From Sphingopyxis sp. BSN-002 (GTDB lineage Bacteria; Pseudomonadota; Alphaproteobacteria; Sphingomonadales; Sphingomonadaceae), in contig NZ_CP091804.1 of the NCBI RefSeq assembly GCF_022024275.1, positions 2,746,501 to 2,810,500 of the forward strand: DNA of 64,000 nucleotides, read 5' to 3'. The position numbers and the translations under genes were made by a program. Under the pieces are notes generated by a model. The model had not been told where the DNA came from, searched no databases, and saw only the letters and a list, made by a program, of their open reading frames with translations. Of the stretch, positions 53,184-63,049 are shown piece after piece (position 1 is the stretch's first letter; each line of letters begins with the position of its first letter).

Positions 53184-54793
53184 TGGCCACTGCCATTTCC
53201 GCCAACAAGGCCGAACTCCTCGCGATTGCCAACAGCGTCGCCAGCGAGAAGATGATCGACAAGGGCATCGTTATCGAGGCCATCGAGGAAGCGATCCAGC
53301 GCGCCGCGCGCGCGCGCTACGGCGCCGAGAACGACATCCGCGCCAAGCTCGATGCGCAGACCGGCGACCTTCGCCTGTGGCGCGTCGTCGAGGTCGTCGA
53401 ACAGGTCGAGGATTATTTCAAGCAGGTCGATCTGGCCGCCGGCCAGAAGCTGCAGAAGGATGCCAAGATCGGCGACTTCATCGTCGACCCGCTGCCCGCG
53501 GTCGACCTTGGCCGCATCGACGCGCAGTCGGCAAAGCAGGTGATCTTCCAGAAGGTCCGCGAAGCCGATCGCGAGCGCCAGTTCGAGGAATTCAAGGACC
53601 GTGCGGGCGAGATCATCACCGGCGTCGTGAAGTCGGTCGAATTCGGTCACATCGTCGTCAACCTCGGCCGCGCCGAAGGCGTGATCCGCCGCGACCAGCA
53701 GATCCCGCGCGAACTGATGCGCGTCGGCGATCGCGTCCGCGCGCTGATCCTGTCGGTGCGCCGCGAGAACCGCGGCCCGCAGATTTTCCTCAGCCGCGCG
53801 CACCCCGACTTCATGAAGAAGCTGTTCGCGCAGGAAGTGCCCGAAATCTATGACGGCATCATCGAGATCAAGGCCGCAGCCCGCGATCCGGGCTCGCGCG
53901 CGAAGATCGGCGTGATCAGCTATGACGGCTCGATCGACCCTGTCGGCGCCTGCGTCGGCATGAAGGGCAGCCGCGTCCAGGCGGTCGTCCAGGAAATGCA
54001 GGGCGAAAAGATCGACATCATCCCCTGGTCCGAAGACACGGCGACCTTTGTCGTCAACGCGCTCCAGCCGGCGACGGTGCAGCGCGTCGTCATCGACGAG
54101 GATGACAGCCGCATCGAGGTCGTCGTTCCCGACGATCAGCTCAGCCTCGCCATCGGCCGCCGCGGCCAGAATGTCCGTCTCGCCAGCCAGCTGACCGGCA
54201 GCCAGATCGACATCATGACCGAGGCCGACGCGAGCGAGAAGCGCCAGCGCGAATTCGTCGAACGCTCGACGATGTTCCAGGAAGAGCTGGACGTCGACGA
54301 GACGCTCGCACAGCTGCTCGTCGCCGAAGGCTTTGGCGAGCTCGAGGAAGTCGCCTATGTCGGCATCGACGAACTCGCGAGCATCGAGGGTTTCGACGAC
54401 GAACTGGCGCAGGAACTGCAGAGCCGCGCAACCGAGGCGCTCGAACGCCGCGAGGAAGCCTCGCGTCAGGAACGCCGCGAGCTTGGCGTCGACGACGATC
54501 TGGCCGACATCCCGCACCTGACCGAAGCGATGCTCGTCGTGCTCGGCAAGGCCGGCATCAAGACGCTCGACGATCTGGCCGATCTCGCGACCGACGAGCT
54601 GATCGCCAAGAAGCGGCAGGACAACCGCCGCGGCCCGGCGCGCAGCGAGCGTGCCGAGGACAAGGGCGGCGTGCTTGGCGAATATGGCCTGAGCGAAGAG
54701 CAGGGCAACGAGATCATCATGGCGGCGCGTGCGCACTGGTTTGCGGACGAGCCTGAAGCCGGGGAGGCCGCCGATGCGGACCCCGCGCAATGA
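53183..54793 (+). CDS. nusA: Transcription termination/antitermination factor NusA
   Basis: 536 residues. The order is the N-terminal RNA-polymerase-binding domain (about 1-125), S1 domain (about 135-200), two KH domains (AKIGVISYDGSIDPVGACVG and SLAIGRRGQNVRLASQLTG) and C-terminal helix-hairpin-helix repeats (about 360-500). This is the alphaproteobacterial layout. The start ATG overlaps the rimP stop (TGATG), and the 3' end overlaps the ylxR start by 20 bases. Confidence 0.96.
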   Translation: MATAISANKAELLAIANSVASEKMIDKGIVIEAIEEAIQRAARARYGAENDIRAKLDAQTGDLRLWRVVEVVEQVEDYFKQVDLAAGQKLQKDAKIGDFIVDPLPAVDLGRIDAQSAKQVIFQKVREADRERQFEEFKDRAGEIITGVVKSVEFGHIVVNLGRAEGVIRRDQQIPRELMRVGDRVRALILSVRRENRGPQIFLSRAHPDFMKKLFAQEVPEIYDGIIEIKAAARDPGSRAKIGVISYDGSIDPVGACVGMKGSRVQAVVQEMQGEKIDIIPWSEDTATFVVNALQPATVQRVVIDEDDSRIEVVVPDDQLSLAIGRRGQNVRLASQLTGSQIDIMTEADASEKRQREFVERSTMFQEELDVDETLAQLLVAEGFGELEEVAYVGIDELASIEGFDDELAQELQSRATEALERREEASRQERRELGVDDDLADIPHLTEAMLVVLGKAGIKTLDDLADLATDELIAKKRQDNRRGPARSERAEDKGGVLGEYGLSEEQGNEIIMAARAHWFADEPEAGEAADADPAQ

Positions 54794-55544
54794 TCAGCTA
54801 AGCCAAACCGACCGCGCGGGTAAGCGCGGAAGCCACGTGCCCGAGCGGCGCTGTGTGGTGACCGGCGAGGTTGCGCCGGCCGAACGGCTCGTGCGCCTTG
54901 CGCTCGGGCCGGACGGCGGAATCGCGCCCGACGTTCTCGGCAAGGCGCCGGGGCGCGGCGCGTGGATCGGCGTCGACCGCGCGACGCTCGAAGCCGCGCA
55001 GGCGAAGGGCAAGCTCAAGGGCGGGCTCGCGCGGGCGCTGCACGAAGGCAGCTTCACGATCCCCGACGATCTCGGCGAGCGGATCGAGGCGCAGCTGAAG
55101 CGCGCGACGCTCGACCGGCTCGGGCTCGAATCGCGGTCGGGCACGCTGATCAGCGGCAACGACAAGATCGAGCAGGCGGCGCGGCGCGGACAGGTCCGCC
55201 TGCTGTTGCACGCAAGCGACGCGGGCGAGGATGGTCGCAAGAAGCTCGCGCAGGCGTGGCGCGTAGGCGAAGACGACGAAGGCTCGGGCCGTGAAGGGAT
55301 GATCTTGCCGGTGGACCGGCAATCCCTATCTATGGCATTGGGGCGTGAAAATGCGGTACATCTGGCTGTCACCGACGCCCGTGCCGCAGACCGGGTGCTG
55401 GCGCATCTTGGCCGCTGGCAGTTTTTCACCGGATGGAGTAGGGACGCGGCCAACCGCGTTTCCGACACAGGTTCCCGCATGGCGGGTAATGGGACGGCGT
55501 CCACGGATTCCGATACGGTTTCCGACGCTTCGGGCGCGTATTGA
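54774..55544 (+). CDS. YlxR-L7Ae fusion RNA-binding protein
   Basis: 256 residues. The N-terminal YlxR/DUF448 domain has PERRCVVTGEVAPAERLVRL and GRGAWIGVD. An L7Ae/Gadd45-like domain follows (LESRSGTLISGNDKIEQAAR, MALGRENAVHLAVTD). A Ser/Thr-rich tail after residue 225 is poorly conserved. The fused form between nusA and infB is standard for alphaproteobacteria. The ATG at 54774 lies inside nusA and has GGGGAGG in front of it. Confidence 0.9.
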   Translation: MRTPRNDQLSQTDRAGKRGSHVPERRCVVTGEVAPAERLVRLALGPDGGIAPDVLGKAPGRGAWIGVDRATLEAAQAKGKLKGGLARALHEGSFTIPDDLGERIEAQLKRATLDRLGLESRSGTLISGNDKIEQAARRGQVRLLLHASDAGEDGRKKLAQAWRVGEDDEGSGREGMILPVDRQSLSMALGRENAVHLAVTDARAADRVLAHLGRWQFFTGWSRDAANRVSDTGSRMAGNGTASTDSDTVSDASGAY

Positions 55545-55561
55545 AGGAAAATAGAGTTTAG

Positions 55562-58093
55562 ATGAGCGACGAACAGGACAAGCCGACCCTTACCCGCAAG
55601 CCGCTGGGGCTGAAGCGGACGGTCGAGGCCGGCCAGGTGCAGCAGCAATTCAGCCACGGCCGCCGGAACACGGTGGTGGTCGAGGTGAAGCGCCGCCGCG
55701 TACTTGGCCGCCCGGGCGAAGCCGCCCCCGCGACCGAGGTCGAGGAAGTTGTCGCTCCGGCGCCGGCTCCCGCGCCTGCGCCCGCACCGGTTGCGGAGAA
55801 GCCCGCGGCGCCGAAGCCCGCCGCCGACAGCCTGATGTCGCGGCAGGAACGCCAGGCCCAGCTGCTGCGCGAGGCCGAAGAGGCGCGCATGAATGCGCTC
55901 GAGGAAGGTCGCCGCCGCGACGAGGCCGCGCGCGCCCGCGCCGCCGAGGAAGAAAAGGCGCGTGCCGCCGAGGCACGCCAAGCGAAGGCTCCGGAGGCCG
56001 CCCCGGCTCCTGTTGCGGCGCCCGAAGCCGAAGCGCCCGCAGTGGAGGCGTCTGCGCCGAAGGAAGCCGGCGAGGCCGCGCCGCGCGCGACGACCAGCGC
56101 CGCCCCCGCGCCGCGCCGCTTCACGCCGGTCGAGGCGCCGAAGCGTCCCGAGCCGAAGCGCCCCGAGCCGAAGGCGACCCGCGGCGCCGATAACCGCCGC
56201 CAGTCGGGCAAGCTGACCGTCACGCGTGCGCTCAACGACGACGAGGGCGCGCGTGCGCGCAGCCTCGCCGCGCTGAAGCGCGCCCGCGAAAAGGAAAAGC
56301 GTTCGCACATGGTGTCGAGCGGCCCGCGCGAGAAGCAGGTTCGCGAAGTCGTTGTGCCCGACAGCATCACGGTGCAGGAACTCGCCAACCGCATGGCCGA
56401 AAAGGGCGCCGACCTGGTGAAGGCGCTGTTCAAGATGGGCATGCCCGTCACCGTCAACCAGACGATCGACCAGGACACCGCCGAACTGCTCGTCACCGAA
56501 TTCGGGCACGAGATCAAGCGCGTGAGCGAGGCCGACGTCGACATCCGCCACGACGAGGACGTCGACGATGCGGCGCATATGAAGCCGCGCGCGCCGGTCG
56601 TCACGATCATGGGCCATGTCGACCACGGCAAGACCAGCCTGCTCGACGCGCTGCGCGGTGCGAATGTGCAGGCGGGCGAAGCCGGCGGCATCACCCAGCA
56701 TATCGGCGCCTATCAGGTGAAGACCCCCGACGGCTCGCTCGTCACCTTCCTCGATACGCCGGGCCACGAAGCCTTCACCGAGATGCGCCAGCGCGGGGCG
56801 AACGTCACCGACATCGTGATCCTGGTGGTCGCGGCCGACGACGGCCTGAAGCCGCAGTCGATCGAGGCGATCAACCATGCGAAGGCGGCCGGCGTGCCGA
56901 TCATCGTTGCGATCAACAAGGTCGACAAGGAAGGCGCCAATCCGCAGCGCGTCCGCGAACGCCTGCTTGAGCATGAGCTGGTGGTCGAGGAAATGGGCGG
57001 CGACGTGCAGAATGTCGAAGTGTCGGCGCTGAAGAAGACCGGTCTCGACAAGCTGCTCGACGCGATCGCGCTGCAGGCCGAGATCATGGAGCTGAAAGCC
57101 AACCCCGATCGCGCCGCCGAAGGCACGGTGGTCGAGGCGAAGCTCGACAAGGGCCGCGGTCCCGTTGCGACGATCCTCGTCCGCCGCGGGACGCTGCGCG
57201 TCGGCGACATCTTCGTCTGCGGCGCCGAAAGCGGCCGCGTCCGTGCACTGGTCGACGATCAGGGCAAGCAGATCAAGGAAGCCGGTCCGTCGATGCCGGT
57301 CGAGGTCCTCGGCCTCGGCGGCGTGCCGATGGCGGGCGACACGCTGACCGTCGTCGAGAATGAGGCACGCGCCCGCGAGGTCGCCGCCTATCGCCAGAGC
57401 GAAGCGCTCAAGAAGCGGACGGCGCAGGCGCCGGTCAGCCTCGAAGGCATGTTCTCGGCGCTCGCCGACAAGGCGAAGGTCATCGAATATCCGGTGGTCA
57501 TCAAGGGCGACGTGCAGGGTTCGGTCGAAGCGATCGTCAATGCGCTCAACCGCCTGTCGACCGACGAGATCCGCGTCCGCGTGCTCCAGTCGGGGGCCGG
57601 CGCGATCACCGAAAGCGACGTGACGCTGGCGGCCGCTTCGGGCGCACCGATCATCGGCTTCAACGTCCGTCCGAACGCCAAGGCGCGCGAGATCGCGAAC
57701 CGCGAAAAAGTGCGCTTCATGTACTATGACGTCATCTATCACCTGACCGCCGAAGTCGCGAAGGAGATGGCGGGCGAGCTGGGTCCGGAGCGGATCGAAA
57801 ACGTCGTCGGCCGCGCCGAGGTCAAGGAAGTCTTCCCGGCCGGCAAGCGCGACAAGGCGGCGGGTCTGCTGGTGCTCGAAGGCGTCATCCGCAAGGGACT
57901 CCACGCGCGCCTCACGCGCGAGGACGTCATCGTTTCGGCGACGACGATCGCCTCGCTCCGCCGCTTCAAGGACGACGTCGCCGAAGTGCGCGCGGGTCTG
58001 GAGTGCGGTGTCGTGCTGGCGGACACCAACGACATCAAGGCGGGCGACCACCTCGAAGTCTTCGAAGTCGAGCTGCGCGAACGGACGCTCTAA
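55562..58093 (+). CDS. infB: Translation initiation factor IF-2
   Basis: 843 residues. A long Ala/Pro/Glu/Arg-rich N-terminal region (about 60-270) is followed by the IF2_N domain, then the GTPase domain with [10 protein letters not shown] (G1, near residue 350), DTPGHEAF (G3), NKVDKEG (G4) and domains II-IV. IF-2 delivers fMet-tRNA to the 30S subunit. The low-complexity segment is normal for the family and does not indicate a defect. It begins 17 bases after the YlxR gene. Confidence 0.97.
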   Translation: MSDEQDKPTLTRKPLGLKRTVEAGQVQQQFSHGRRNTVVVEVKRRRVLGRPGEAAPATEVEEVVAPAPAPAPAPAPVAEKPAAPKPAADSLMSRQERQAQLLREAEEARMNALEEGRRRDEAARARAAEEEKARAAEARQAKAPEAAPAPVAAPEAEAPAVEASAPKEAGEAAPRATTSAAPAPRRFTPVEAPKRPEPKRPEPKATRGADNRRQSGKLTVTRALNDDEGARARSLAALKRAREKEKRSHMVSSGPREKQVREVVVPDSITVQELANRMAEKGADLVKALFKMGMPVTVNQTIDQDTAELLVTEFGHEIKRVSEADVDIRHDEDVDDAAHMKPRAPVVTIMGHVDHGKTSLLDALRGANVQAGEAGGITQHIGAYQVKTPDGSLVTFLDTPGHEAFTEMRQRGANVTDIVILVVAADDGLKPQSIEAINHAKAAGVPIIVAINKVDKEGANPQRVRERLLEHELVVEEMGGDVQNVEVSALKKTGLDKLLDAIALQAEIMELKANPDRAAEGTVVEAKLDKGRGPVATILVRRGTLRVGDIFVCGAESGRVRALVDDQGKQIKEAGPSMPVEVLGLGGVPMAGDTLTVVENEARAREVAAYRQSEALKKRTAQAPVSLEGMFSALADKAKVIEYPVVIKGDVQGSVEAIVNALNRLSTDEIRVRVLQSGAGAITESDVTLAAASGAPIIGFNVRPNAKAREIANREKVRFMYYDVIYHLTAEVAKEMAGELGPERIENVVGRAEVKEVFPAGKRDKAAGLLVLEGVIRKGLHARLTREDVIVSATTIASLRRFKDDVAEVRAGLECGVVLADTNDIKAGDHLEVFEVELRERTL

Positions 58094-58129
58094 CAGGCGT
58101 CCGCTCCGCGCGGATCAGGAGGTGCCGGC

Positions 58130-58684
58130 ATGGCTCGCTATGTGGCGTTGTTCGGCAGCATCAATGTCGGCGGCAACCGGCTGACGATGGCCGACCTGCG
58201 CGGGGCGTTCGAGGCCGAGGGCTTCGGCAATGTCGAAACCGTGGTGGCGAGCGGCAATGTGCTGTTCGACCACGCGGCGCGGCCGACGCGCGGGCTGGAA
58301 GAAAAGCTGACGCTGATGGTCGAGGATCGCTTCGACATGGTCAGCGCCGCGCTTGTGCGGAGCCGTGACGAACTGGCCGCGGCGATCGCCGACAATCCCT
58401 TTGCGGGTACGAACGAGGACCGGATCGTCCACACGATGTTCCTCGACGGGCAGCCGACGGCGGAGCAGTTCGATGCGCTGGCGACCGATCACCGGGTCCG
58501 CCCGAACGAGCGCCTCGCGCTTGGCGACCGTGCGCTCTATATCGATTTCGGCGACGGCGCGGCCGACAGCAAGCTGCACCCGCGGCTGATCGAACGGCGG
58601 CTGGGGCACAAGGGAACGGCGCGCAACATGCGCTCGATCGCGCGGATCATCGCGAAACTGGATGAAGAGACGAAGGCGTCATGA
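58130..58684 (+). CDS. DUF1697 protein
   Basis: 184 residues. [35 protein letters not shown] and the C-terminal [20 protein letters not shown] are the DUF1697 pattern. The function is not established. It sits between infB and rbfA, which are normally adjacent, and overlaps rbfA by four bases (ATGA), so it is translated as part of the operon. Confidence 0.87.
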   Translation: MARYVALFGSINVGGNRLTMADLRGAFEAEGFGNVETVVASGNVLFDHAARPTRGLEEKLTLMVEDRFDMVSAALVRSRDELAAAIADNPFAGTNEDRIVHTMFLDGQPTAEQFDALATDHRVRPNERLALGDRALYIDFGDGAADSKLHPRLIERRLGHKGTARNMRSIARIIAKLDEETKAS

Positions 58685-59094
58685 AGCAGGACAGGGACCG
58701 GAAACAGGATGCAGGCCCGTCGGTGCGCGTGCTGCGCGTCGGCGAGCAGGTGCGGCATCTGCTGTCGGAAATTCTCGCGCGCGGCGACGTGCACGACGAT
58801 GTTCTCGCGACGCATCCGGTCAGCATCACCGAAGTCCGCATGTCGCCCGACCTGCGCCACGCGACGGTCTTCGTCAAACCCCTGCTCGGCAAGGACGAGG
58901 AAGCGGTGATCAAGGCGCTGCGCACCAACACCGCCTATCTGCAGAAGAGCGTCGCCGCGAAGATCCGGATGAAATATGCCGCGAAGCTGAAATTCCTGCC
59001 CGACGAAAGCTTTGACGAAGCAAGCCACATAGAAAAATTGCTGCGCGATCCGAAGGTGGCGCGCGATCTGGAGAGCGGTGGCCAGAGCGAATGA
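58681..59094 (+). CDS. rbfA: Ribosome-binding factor A
   Basis: 137 residues with the KH-like RbfA fold: [40 protein letters not shown] and the C-terminal [19 protein letters not shown]. It matures the 30S subunit during cold adaptation. The start overlaps DUF1697 and the stop overlaps the next gene, each by four bases. Confidence 0.94.
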   Translation: MKQDRDRKQDAGPSVRVLRVGEQVRHLLSEILARGDVHDDVLATHPVSITEVRMSPDLRHATVFVKPLLGKDEEAVIKALRTNTAYLQKSVAAKIRMKYAAKLKFLPDESFDEASHIEKLLRDPKVARDLESGGQSE

Positions 59095-59786
59095 AGCAAA
59101 TGGTGCCGCTCGTGGTGGCCACGTTGGTGGCAATCGCTGTGGCGCTGTCTTCGCCCTTCCTGACCCCGCAGTTCGTCCGTCCTTCTTCCGAGGAAGCCTT
59201 GGGCATAATCGAAGCTGTCGGCGACTACGAGTTTCAGTCGATTGCGGCAGAGTATGGCACTGCCCCCGGGCCGTTGATGCCGGAAGCGGAGAAGACTGGG
59301 AAAGTAAGAGTTCTGGATGCTGCGCCGTGCGGTGAAATAGCTGAGCCGATTAAATGCCATCCGATCGAAATCGAGCAGAGGAGCGAGATCGGCCGGATGC
59401 TTCTCGCATCTTGGCAAGATGCCTCAAAGCTTATCGCTGATCGCAGCAAGAAAGCGGGCCAGTTGACGGAGAGCTTTGAAGAGAGTGCGTCACCCGCCTC
59501 CGAATATCTTCTCGGGCTTCAGATTTCGGCCTCGCGAAGGCAAGACCGCCAGATCGTGCCATCGGGGCTCACGGATGCCCTTGTTCGGCAGCATGTAAAA
59601 TTGCGTGCCGATACGCGGCCGGGTGATGTTCGAACCTACCTTGCTCCCTGGGTCGTCGGAGATACAGCATTTGTCGAAGTCGGCTTGCACTGTGGCGATA
59701 TGTGCGGAATGGGTACAGGGTACGCACTTCGCAAGATAAATGGAAAATGGCGGGTCATAGCTGTTCAGAGCCGCTGGATCGCCTGA
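59091..59786 (+). CDS. Hypothetical exported protein, low-GC, unlike its neighbours
   Basis: 231 residues with an N-terminal hydrophobic signal or anchor ([17 protein letters not shown]). Several cysteines follow ([27 protein letters not shown]), and a beta-rich C-terminus ends [20 protein letters not shown]. No family is recognised. Base composition and codon choice (AGA, TTA, AAA-rich stretches) are clearly less GC-rich than rbfA or infB, suggesting horizontal acquisition. It overlaps rbfA by four bases, the slot where truB normally begins. Confidence 0.75.
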   Translation: MKQMVPLVVATLVAIAVALSSPFLTPQFVRPSSEEALGIIEAVGDYEFQSIAAEYGTAPGPLMPEAEKTGKVRVLDAAPCGEIAEPIKCHPIEIEQRSEIGRMLLASWQDASKLIADRSKKAGQLTESFEESASPASEYLLGLQISASRRQDRQIVPSGLTDALVRQHVKLRADTRPGDVRTYLAPWVVGDTAFVEVGLHCGDMCGMGTGYALRKINGKWRVIAVQSRWIA

Positions 59787-59798
59787 GCTGGGGAATGC

Positions 59799-61217
59799 CT
59801 ACTTCCCCTTGATCCCCGCCGCTTCCTCCAGTTCGACCAGTGCGTCTTCCAGATAGTCGATCAGGCGCTGCACGTGCGGCACGCTGCGGCGGCAGGCTGT
59901 GATGCCGAAATCGATATTTTTGTTGTTGCTGACCTGCGTGATGTTCATCGCCATGCCGTCGACCGGGATGCTCGCAGGATACATGCCGTCGAGTCGCGCG
60001 CCGTTCCAGTAGAGCTGCTCGCGCGGGCCGGGGACGTTCGAGATGGTGACGCTGTACGCCGGGAACTTGTCGGCGGTGCGCGTCAGTGCGGTCAGCATCT
60101 GCGGCATCTGGGTGATCGCGGTGTAGATCTGGATCTGCTGCGCGGTCATTTCGCGAAGCTGTGCCTTCGCTGCGTTCATCGAGGCCTGGATCGTCGCCAT
60201 GCGCGTCGCGGGGTCGTCGATATGCGTCGCGAGGTTCGCGGTCACCGCGGCGACCGAATTGCCGGAGTCGATATCGTCCTTCGCACGGATCGATACCGGC
60301 GCCATGGCTTTGAGCGGCTTGTCGGGCAGCTCGTTCAGCGACTGCAGATATTTCCGCATCGCGCCCGAGCACATCGCGAGCACCGCATCGTTGATCGTCC
60401 CGTCATAGGCCTTGCCCATCGCGCGCACGCGTTCGAGCGACCAGCTTTGCGCGACGAAGCGCCGCGCGCCGGTGATGTTGCGGTTGAAGCTGGTGCGCGG
60501 TAGCCCCGCCCACGGCGTCGCAAGGTCGCTGCCGCCGAGCCCGAACATCGCCGCGGCATATTGGTTCAGCGCCTTGGTCACCCCGACGCTGTTGCCCCAT
60601 TGATCCTTCAGGAAGCTGCCGATAGCCTTGAGGTCGGTGAGGCTGGGGGTCGGCGTCTTCTTCGGCGCCGGGAACTTGCGCTTATAGGCTTCATAGGCCT
60701 CGACCGACATCGGCGAATAGCTGCGCTTCTCCTTGGGGTCGGCGCTCAGCATCGCGTTGGTGAAATGCATCGACGCCGCGCCGTCCATCAGCGCGTGGTG
60801 GATCTTGAAATAGGTCGCGATCTGCCGGTCGGGCAGGCCCGAGATCAAGGTGATCTCCCACATCGGCCGCGTCCGGTCGAGCAGCGTACCGTGGAGGCGC
60901 GAGACCAGCTCGAACATTTCGCGATAGCGCCCGGGCTTCGGGAGCGCGGCGCTGCGGACATGATAGTGCATGTCGATGTCGCGGTCGGGCTCGAGCCGGA
61001 TCGGGCCGTACTGGCCGAGCGGGGTGAGCTTCAGGACTTCGGAGAAGGGACGGCGCAGCCCCTGCGACTGGCGGAGGTTCGCAAGCTGTTCGTTCAGCCA
61101 TTCGGTCTCGTCGACCTTGTCGGGCAGCGTATAGAGGTTGATCCCGCCGACATGCATCGGCATCTCGCGCGTTTCCCCCACCAGGAACATCGCATCGCTG
61201 ATCGGCATCAGCCGCAT
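59799..61217 (-). CDS. Wax ester synthase/diacylglycerol acyltransferase (WS/DGAT)
   Basis: 472 residues. The acyltransferase motif HHALMDG is at residues 140-146; PLWEITL-type MWEITLISGLPDRQ and the C-terminal TISNVPGPREQLYWNGARL are family blocks. The enzyme esterifies acyl-CoA to fatty alcohols or diacylglycerol at the membrane, making storage lipids. It links to the acyl-CoA enzymes elsewhere in the window. The ATG at 61217 has GGGGAG seven bases upstream; an upstream GTG at 61232 lacks a ribosome-binding site. Confidence 0.92.
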   Translation of the reverse strand: MRLMPISDAMFLVGETREMPMHVGGINLYTLPDKVDETEWLNEQLANLRQSQGLRRPFSEVLKLTPLGQYGPIRLEPDRDIDMHYHVRSAALPKPGRYREMFELVSRLHGTLLDRTRPMWEITLISGLPDRQIATYFKIHHALMDGAASMHFTNAMLSADPKEKRSYSPMSVEAYEAYKRKFPAPKKTPTPSLTDLKAIGSFLKDQWGNSVGVTKALNQYAAAMFGLGGSDLATPWAGLPRTSFNRNITGARRFVAQSWSLERVRAMGKAYDGTINDAVLAMCSGAMRKYLQSLNELPDKPLKAMAPVSIRAKDDIDSGNSVAAVTANLATHIDDPATRMATIQASMNAAKAQLREMTAQQIQIYTAITQMPQMLTALTRTADKFPAYSVTISNVPGPREQLYWNGARLDGMYPASIPVDGMAMNITQVSNNKNIDFGITACRRSVPHVQRLIDYLEDALVELEEAAGIKGK

Positions 61218-61282
61218 GGTCGCTCTCCCCACTGTTATGTTGCGACTTTATGCTGCGCAGCATGGCAGGGGGCGCGGACGAG

Positions 61283-61603
61283 TCAAGCGGGGGCGATTTC
61301 CGGAATGGCACAGAAAGCGAGCGCGATCGTGACCGGGCCCTCGCGTTCGAGATGATGCGGGACGACCGGCGGAATCAGCAGGGTGTCGCCGGCCGAGAGG
61401 CGGCGCGCGCCGCCCTTTGCGTCGTCCCAGCGGAACAGGATCGATCCGGCCTCGACGGCCAGCAGGCCCCAGACGCCCGCCTTCAGCGCATGGCGGCTCC
61501 ATAAGCCCTTGGGAATGGCGTCAGTATCGAAGGGGCCGAGGTGCCGATAGGGCCGCGCTTCGGCGGGAAGCGGCGGCCCGCGATCGGCGATCGGTCCGGC
61601 CAC
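61283..61603 (-). CDS. DUF1971 (YeaR-like) protein
   Basis: 106 residues forming a small cupin-like barrel: PKGLWSRHALKAGVWGLLAV and SAGDTLLIPPVVPHHLE. This is the DUF1971 pattern of E. coli YeaR, whose operon is induced by nitrate/nitrite and repressed by NsrR. Here it follows a truncated globin and a membrane protein next to nsrR, which fits a nitrosative-stress role. The biochemical activity is unknown. Confidence 0.8.
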   Translation of the reverse strand: MAGPIADRGPPLPAEARPYRHLGPFDTDAIPKGLWSRHALKAGVWGLLAVEAGSILFRWDDAKGGARRLSAGDTLLIPPVVPHHLEREGPVTIALAFCAIPEIAPA

Positions 61604-61605
61604 GA

Positions 61606-62028
61606 TCAGAAGCCTGCGCTCGCGCGGATGACGAGGAAGGTAACGCCGAGGAAGGCGAAGCCCGCCGGCACGGCCAGGATCTGCGCCGCGACCGTATGGC
61701 GGTCCATCGGCCCGGTCCAGGTTTGCAGCACGCCGTCGCTGCGATCGAGCGGCGAGGCATGTTCCTCGCCCTTCTGCGCGTGCAGGATTCCGGCGGTGAC
61801 GAAGTACATCAACGTATAGAGCAACGAGACGACGAGCATGAATATCGTCGCGGTGTCGCGCCCCGTCGCGGCGGCGATGCCGACGAAGAAGATGCCATAA
61901 AGCGCGAACATCGTCCGCCAGATCGCGCGCGGCAACTGAAAGCCTGCCTGCATGCCATGGACCTCATAGGGGTCGTTCGGCAGGTGGATGGCGGCTTTGT
62001 CATGGTCGGATGTCAGATGCTCAAACAT
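61606..62028 (-). CDS. Small membrane protein of the globin/NsrR cluster
   Basis: 140 residues with a polar N-terminus (EHLTSDHDKAAIHLPNDPYE) and three hydrophobic helices (about 38-55, 59-80 and 115-135). The ATG at 62028 was chosen for its GGAG site; the frame is open to 62061 but that part overlaps the globin gene. It overlaps the globin stop by eight bases and ends two bases before the DUF1971 gene, so the three form one transcript. No family is recognised. Confidence 0.7.
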   Translation of the reverse strand: MFEHLTSDHDKAAIHLPNDPYEVHGMQAGFQLPRAIWRTMFALYGIFFVGIAAATGRDTATIFMLVVSLLYTLMYFVTAGILHAQKGEEHASPLDRSDGVLQTWTGPMDRHTVAAQILAVPAGFAFLGVTFLVIRASAGF

Positions 62029-62497
62029 GGGGAAGCTCCACTTTGCTGGACAAGGCTTCATCCCGGTCGCGATGGACCCGGATTCCGGTGAGGAGGCTGT
62101 CGGCGATCATGCGTGCCTTGGCCCCGATATGGTTTCGTGCCTCCGGCGTCGGCGCGACCTCGCGCAACGTGCCGTAGAAGAGCGTGAGCCAGCGCTCGAA
62201 GTGCGCCTGTCCGAGCGCCGGGATCGCGAGATGTTTCATCATCGGATTGCCGGTGAAACTGCCCGTGCCGAGAAGGATCGACTGCCAGAAGCGGTTCATC
62301 TGCCCCAGGTGCAGGGGCCAGTCGTCGACCCGCGCTCCGAAGATCGGTCCGAGGTCGGCGTCGGTGCGGACGGCGGCATAGAAGCGGTCGACGAGCGCCG
62401 CGATAAAGTCCGCATCGATGCCCATCGCCTGCGCTTCGGCCTGACGGTCCGCGCGCGCAGCGATCGCATGGGGATGGGTGGGGGCGGCGTGTTTCAT
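62021..62497 (-). CDS. Group III truncated hemoglobin
   Basis: 158 residues. FIAALVDRFYAAVRTDADLG, the distal region VDDWPLHLGQMNRFWQSIL and MMKHLAIPALGQAHFERWL match group III truncated hemoglobins; the proximal heme His is probably His89. These globins handle nitric oxide or peroxide. It is divergent from an NsrR-type repressor gene, with two similar dyads between the starts. Confidence 0.88.
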   Translation of the reverse strand: MKHAAPTHPHAIAARADRQAEAQAMGIDADFIAALVDRFYAAVRTDADLGPIFGARVDDWPLHLGQMNRFWQSILLGTGSFTGNPMMKHLAIPALGQAHFERWLTLFYGTLREVAPTPEARNHIGAKARMIADSLLTGIRVHRDRDEALSSKVELPHV

Positions 62498-62515
62498 CGT
62501 TCCGACTCGATAATT

Positions 62516-62530
62516 GGTATCTGAAATACC
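62516..62530. promoter_or_regulatory. Dyad GGTAT-CTGAA-ATACC in the globin/nsrR gap
   Basis: A perfect five-base inverted repeat with a five-base centre, 19 bases upstream of the globin start. It shares TATCTGA with the dyad at 62558-62568. A candidate NsrR operator for the globin operon. Confidence 0.5.
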
Positions 62531-62557
62531 TTTTATTCGCGATTGAGTGTAAAATCA

Positions 62558-62568
62558 ATATCTGATAT
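62558..62568. promoter_or_regulatory. Dyad ATAT-CTG-ATAT next to the nsrR start
   Basis: A perfect 11-base inverted repeat nine bases before the nsrR ATG, inside an AAAATC...GCATTTT AT-rich segment. A candidate autoregulatory NsrR site. Confidence 0.5.
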
Positions 62569-62577
62569 GCGCATTTT

Positions 62578-63009
62578 ATGCGGTTAAGCCTTCACAGCGA
62601 TTATGCCCTGCGCATCCTGATGGCGCTCGGCGCCACCGGCGAGCAGATGTCGGTCGACGAGATCGCGGGCCATTATGGCGTCTCGCGCAACCATCTCGCA
62701 AAGGTCGCGCAGCGACTGCAGGGGCTTGGCTATGTCGCGACCCAGCGCGGACGCGGCGGCGGGATGCGGCTGGCGCGGCAGACCGGCGAGATCAACGTCG
62801 GGGCGGTCGTTCGCCAGTTCGAGAATCTCGATACGTTCGTCGAATGCATGGACGCCGCGACCTCGACCTGTCCGGTGCGCGGCGCGTGCGGATTGCAGGG
62901 GGTGCTTGGCGGCGCGCTCGGCGCGTTCGTCCGCTATCTCGACGACTATACGCTCGCCGACTTGCTGCCGCAGCCCGGCCGGTTCCGCGCCCTGCTCGGG
63001 GCCGTCTGA
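62578..63009 (+). CDS. nsrR: Rrf2-family repressor, NsrR type
   Basis: 143 residues with a winged helix ([20 protein letters not shown]) and the three iron-sulfur cysteines C90, C98 and C104. The spacing is close to E. coli NsrR (C91, C96, C102) and matches NsrR better than IscR. NsrR loses repression when its cluster reacts with nitric oxide. Divergence from the truncated globin operon supports this assignment. The start follows an AT-rich dyad without a strong ribosome-binding site. Confidence 0.82.
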   Translation: MRLSLHSDYALRILMALGATGEQMSVDEIAGHYGVSRNHLAKVAQRLQGLGYVATQRGRGGGMRLARQTGEINVGAVVRQFENLDTFVECMDAATSTCPVRGACGLQGVLGGALGAFVRYLDDYTLADLLPQPGRFRALLGAV

Positions 63010-63049
63010 TTCCCGTTGCGCGCCGCTGCCAAGGCGGTATCGCAGCGGC

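Noticed and set aside
52871..54790. A 639-codon open frame on the minus strand
   Set aside because: Antisense to rimP and nusA, rich in Asp/Ala/Leu without family motifs.
54794..58051. A 1085-codon open frame on the minus strand
   Set aside because: It is antisense to the YlxR and infB genes. In DNA of about 65% G+C, long antisense frames arise from codon bias. Its translation is Arg/Asp/His-rich without domain motifs.
62675..63049. Upstream extension of the thymidine kinase frame
   Set aside because: It lies over nsrR in another frame and has no homology; the kinase starts at 63050.
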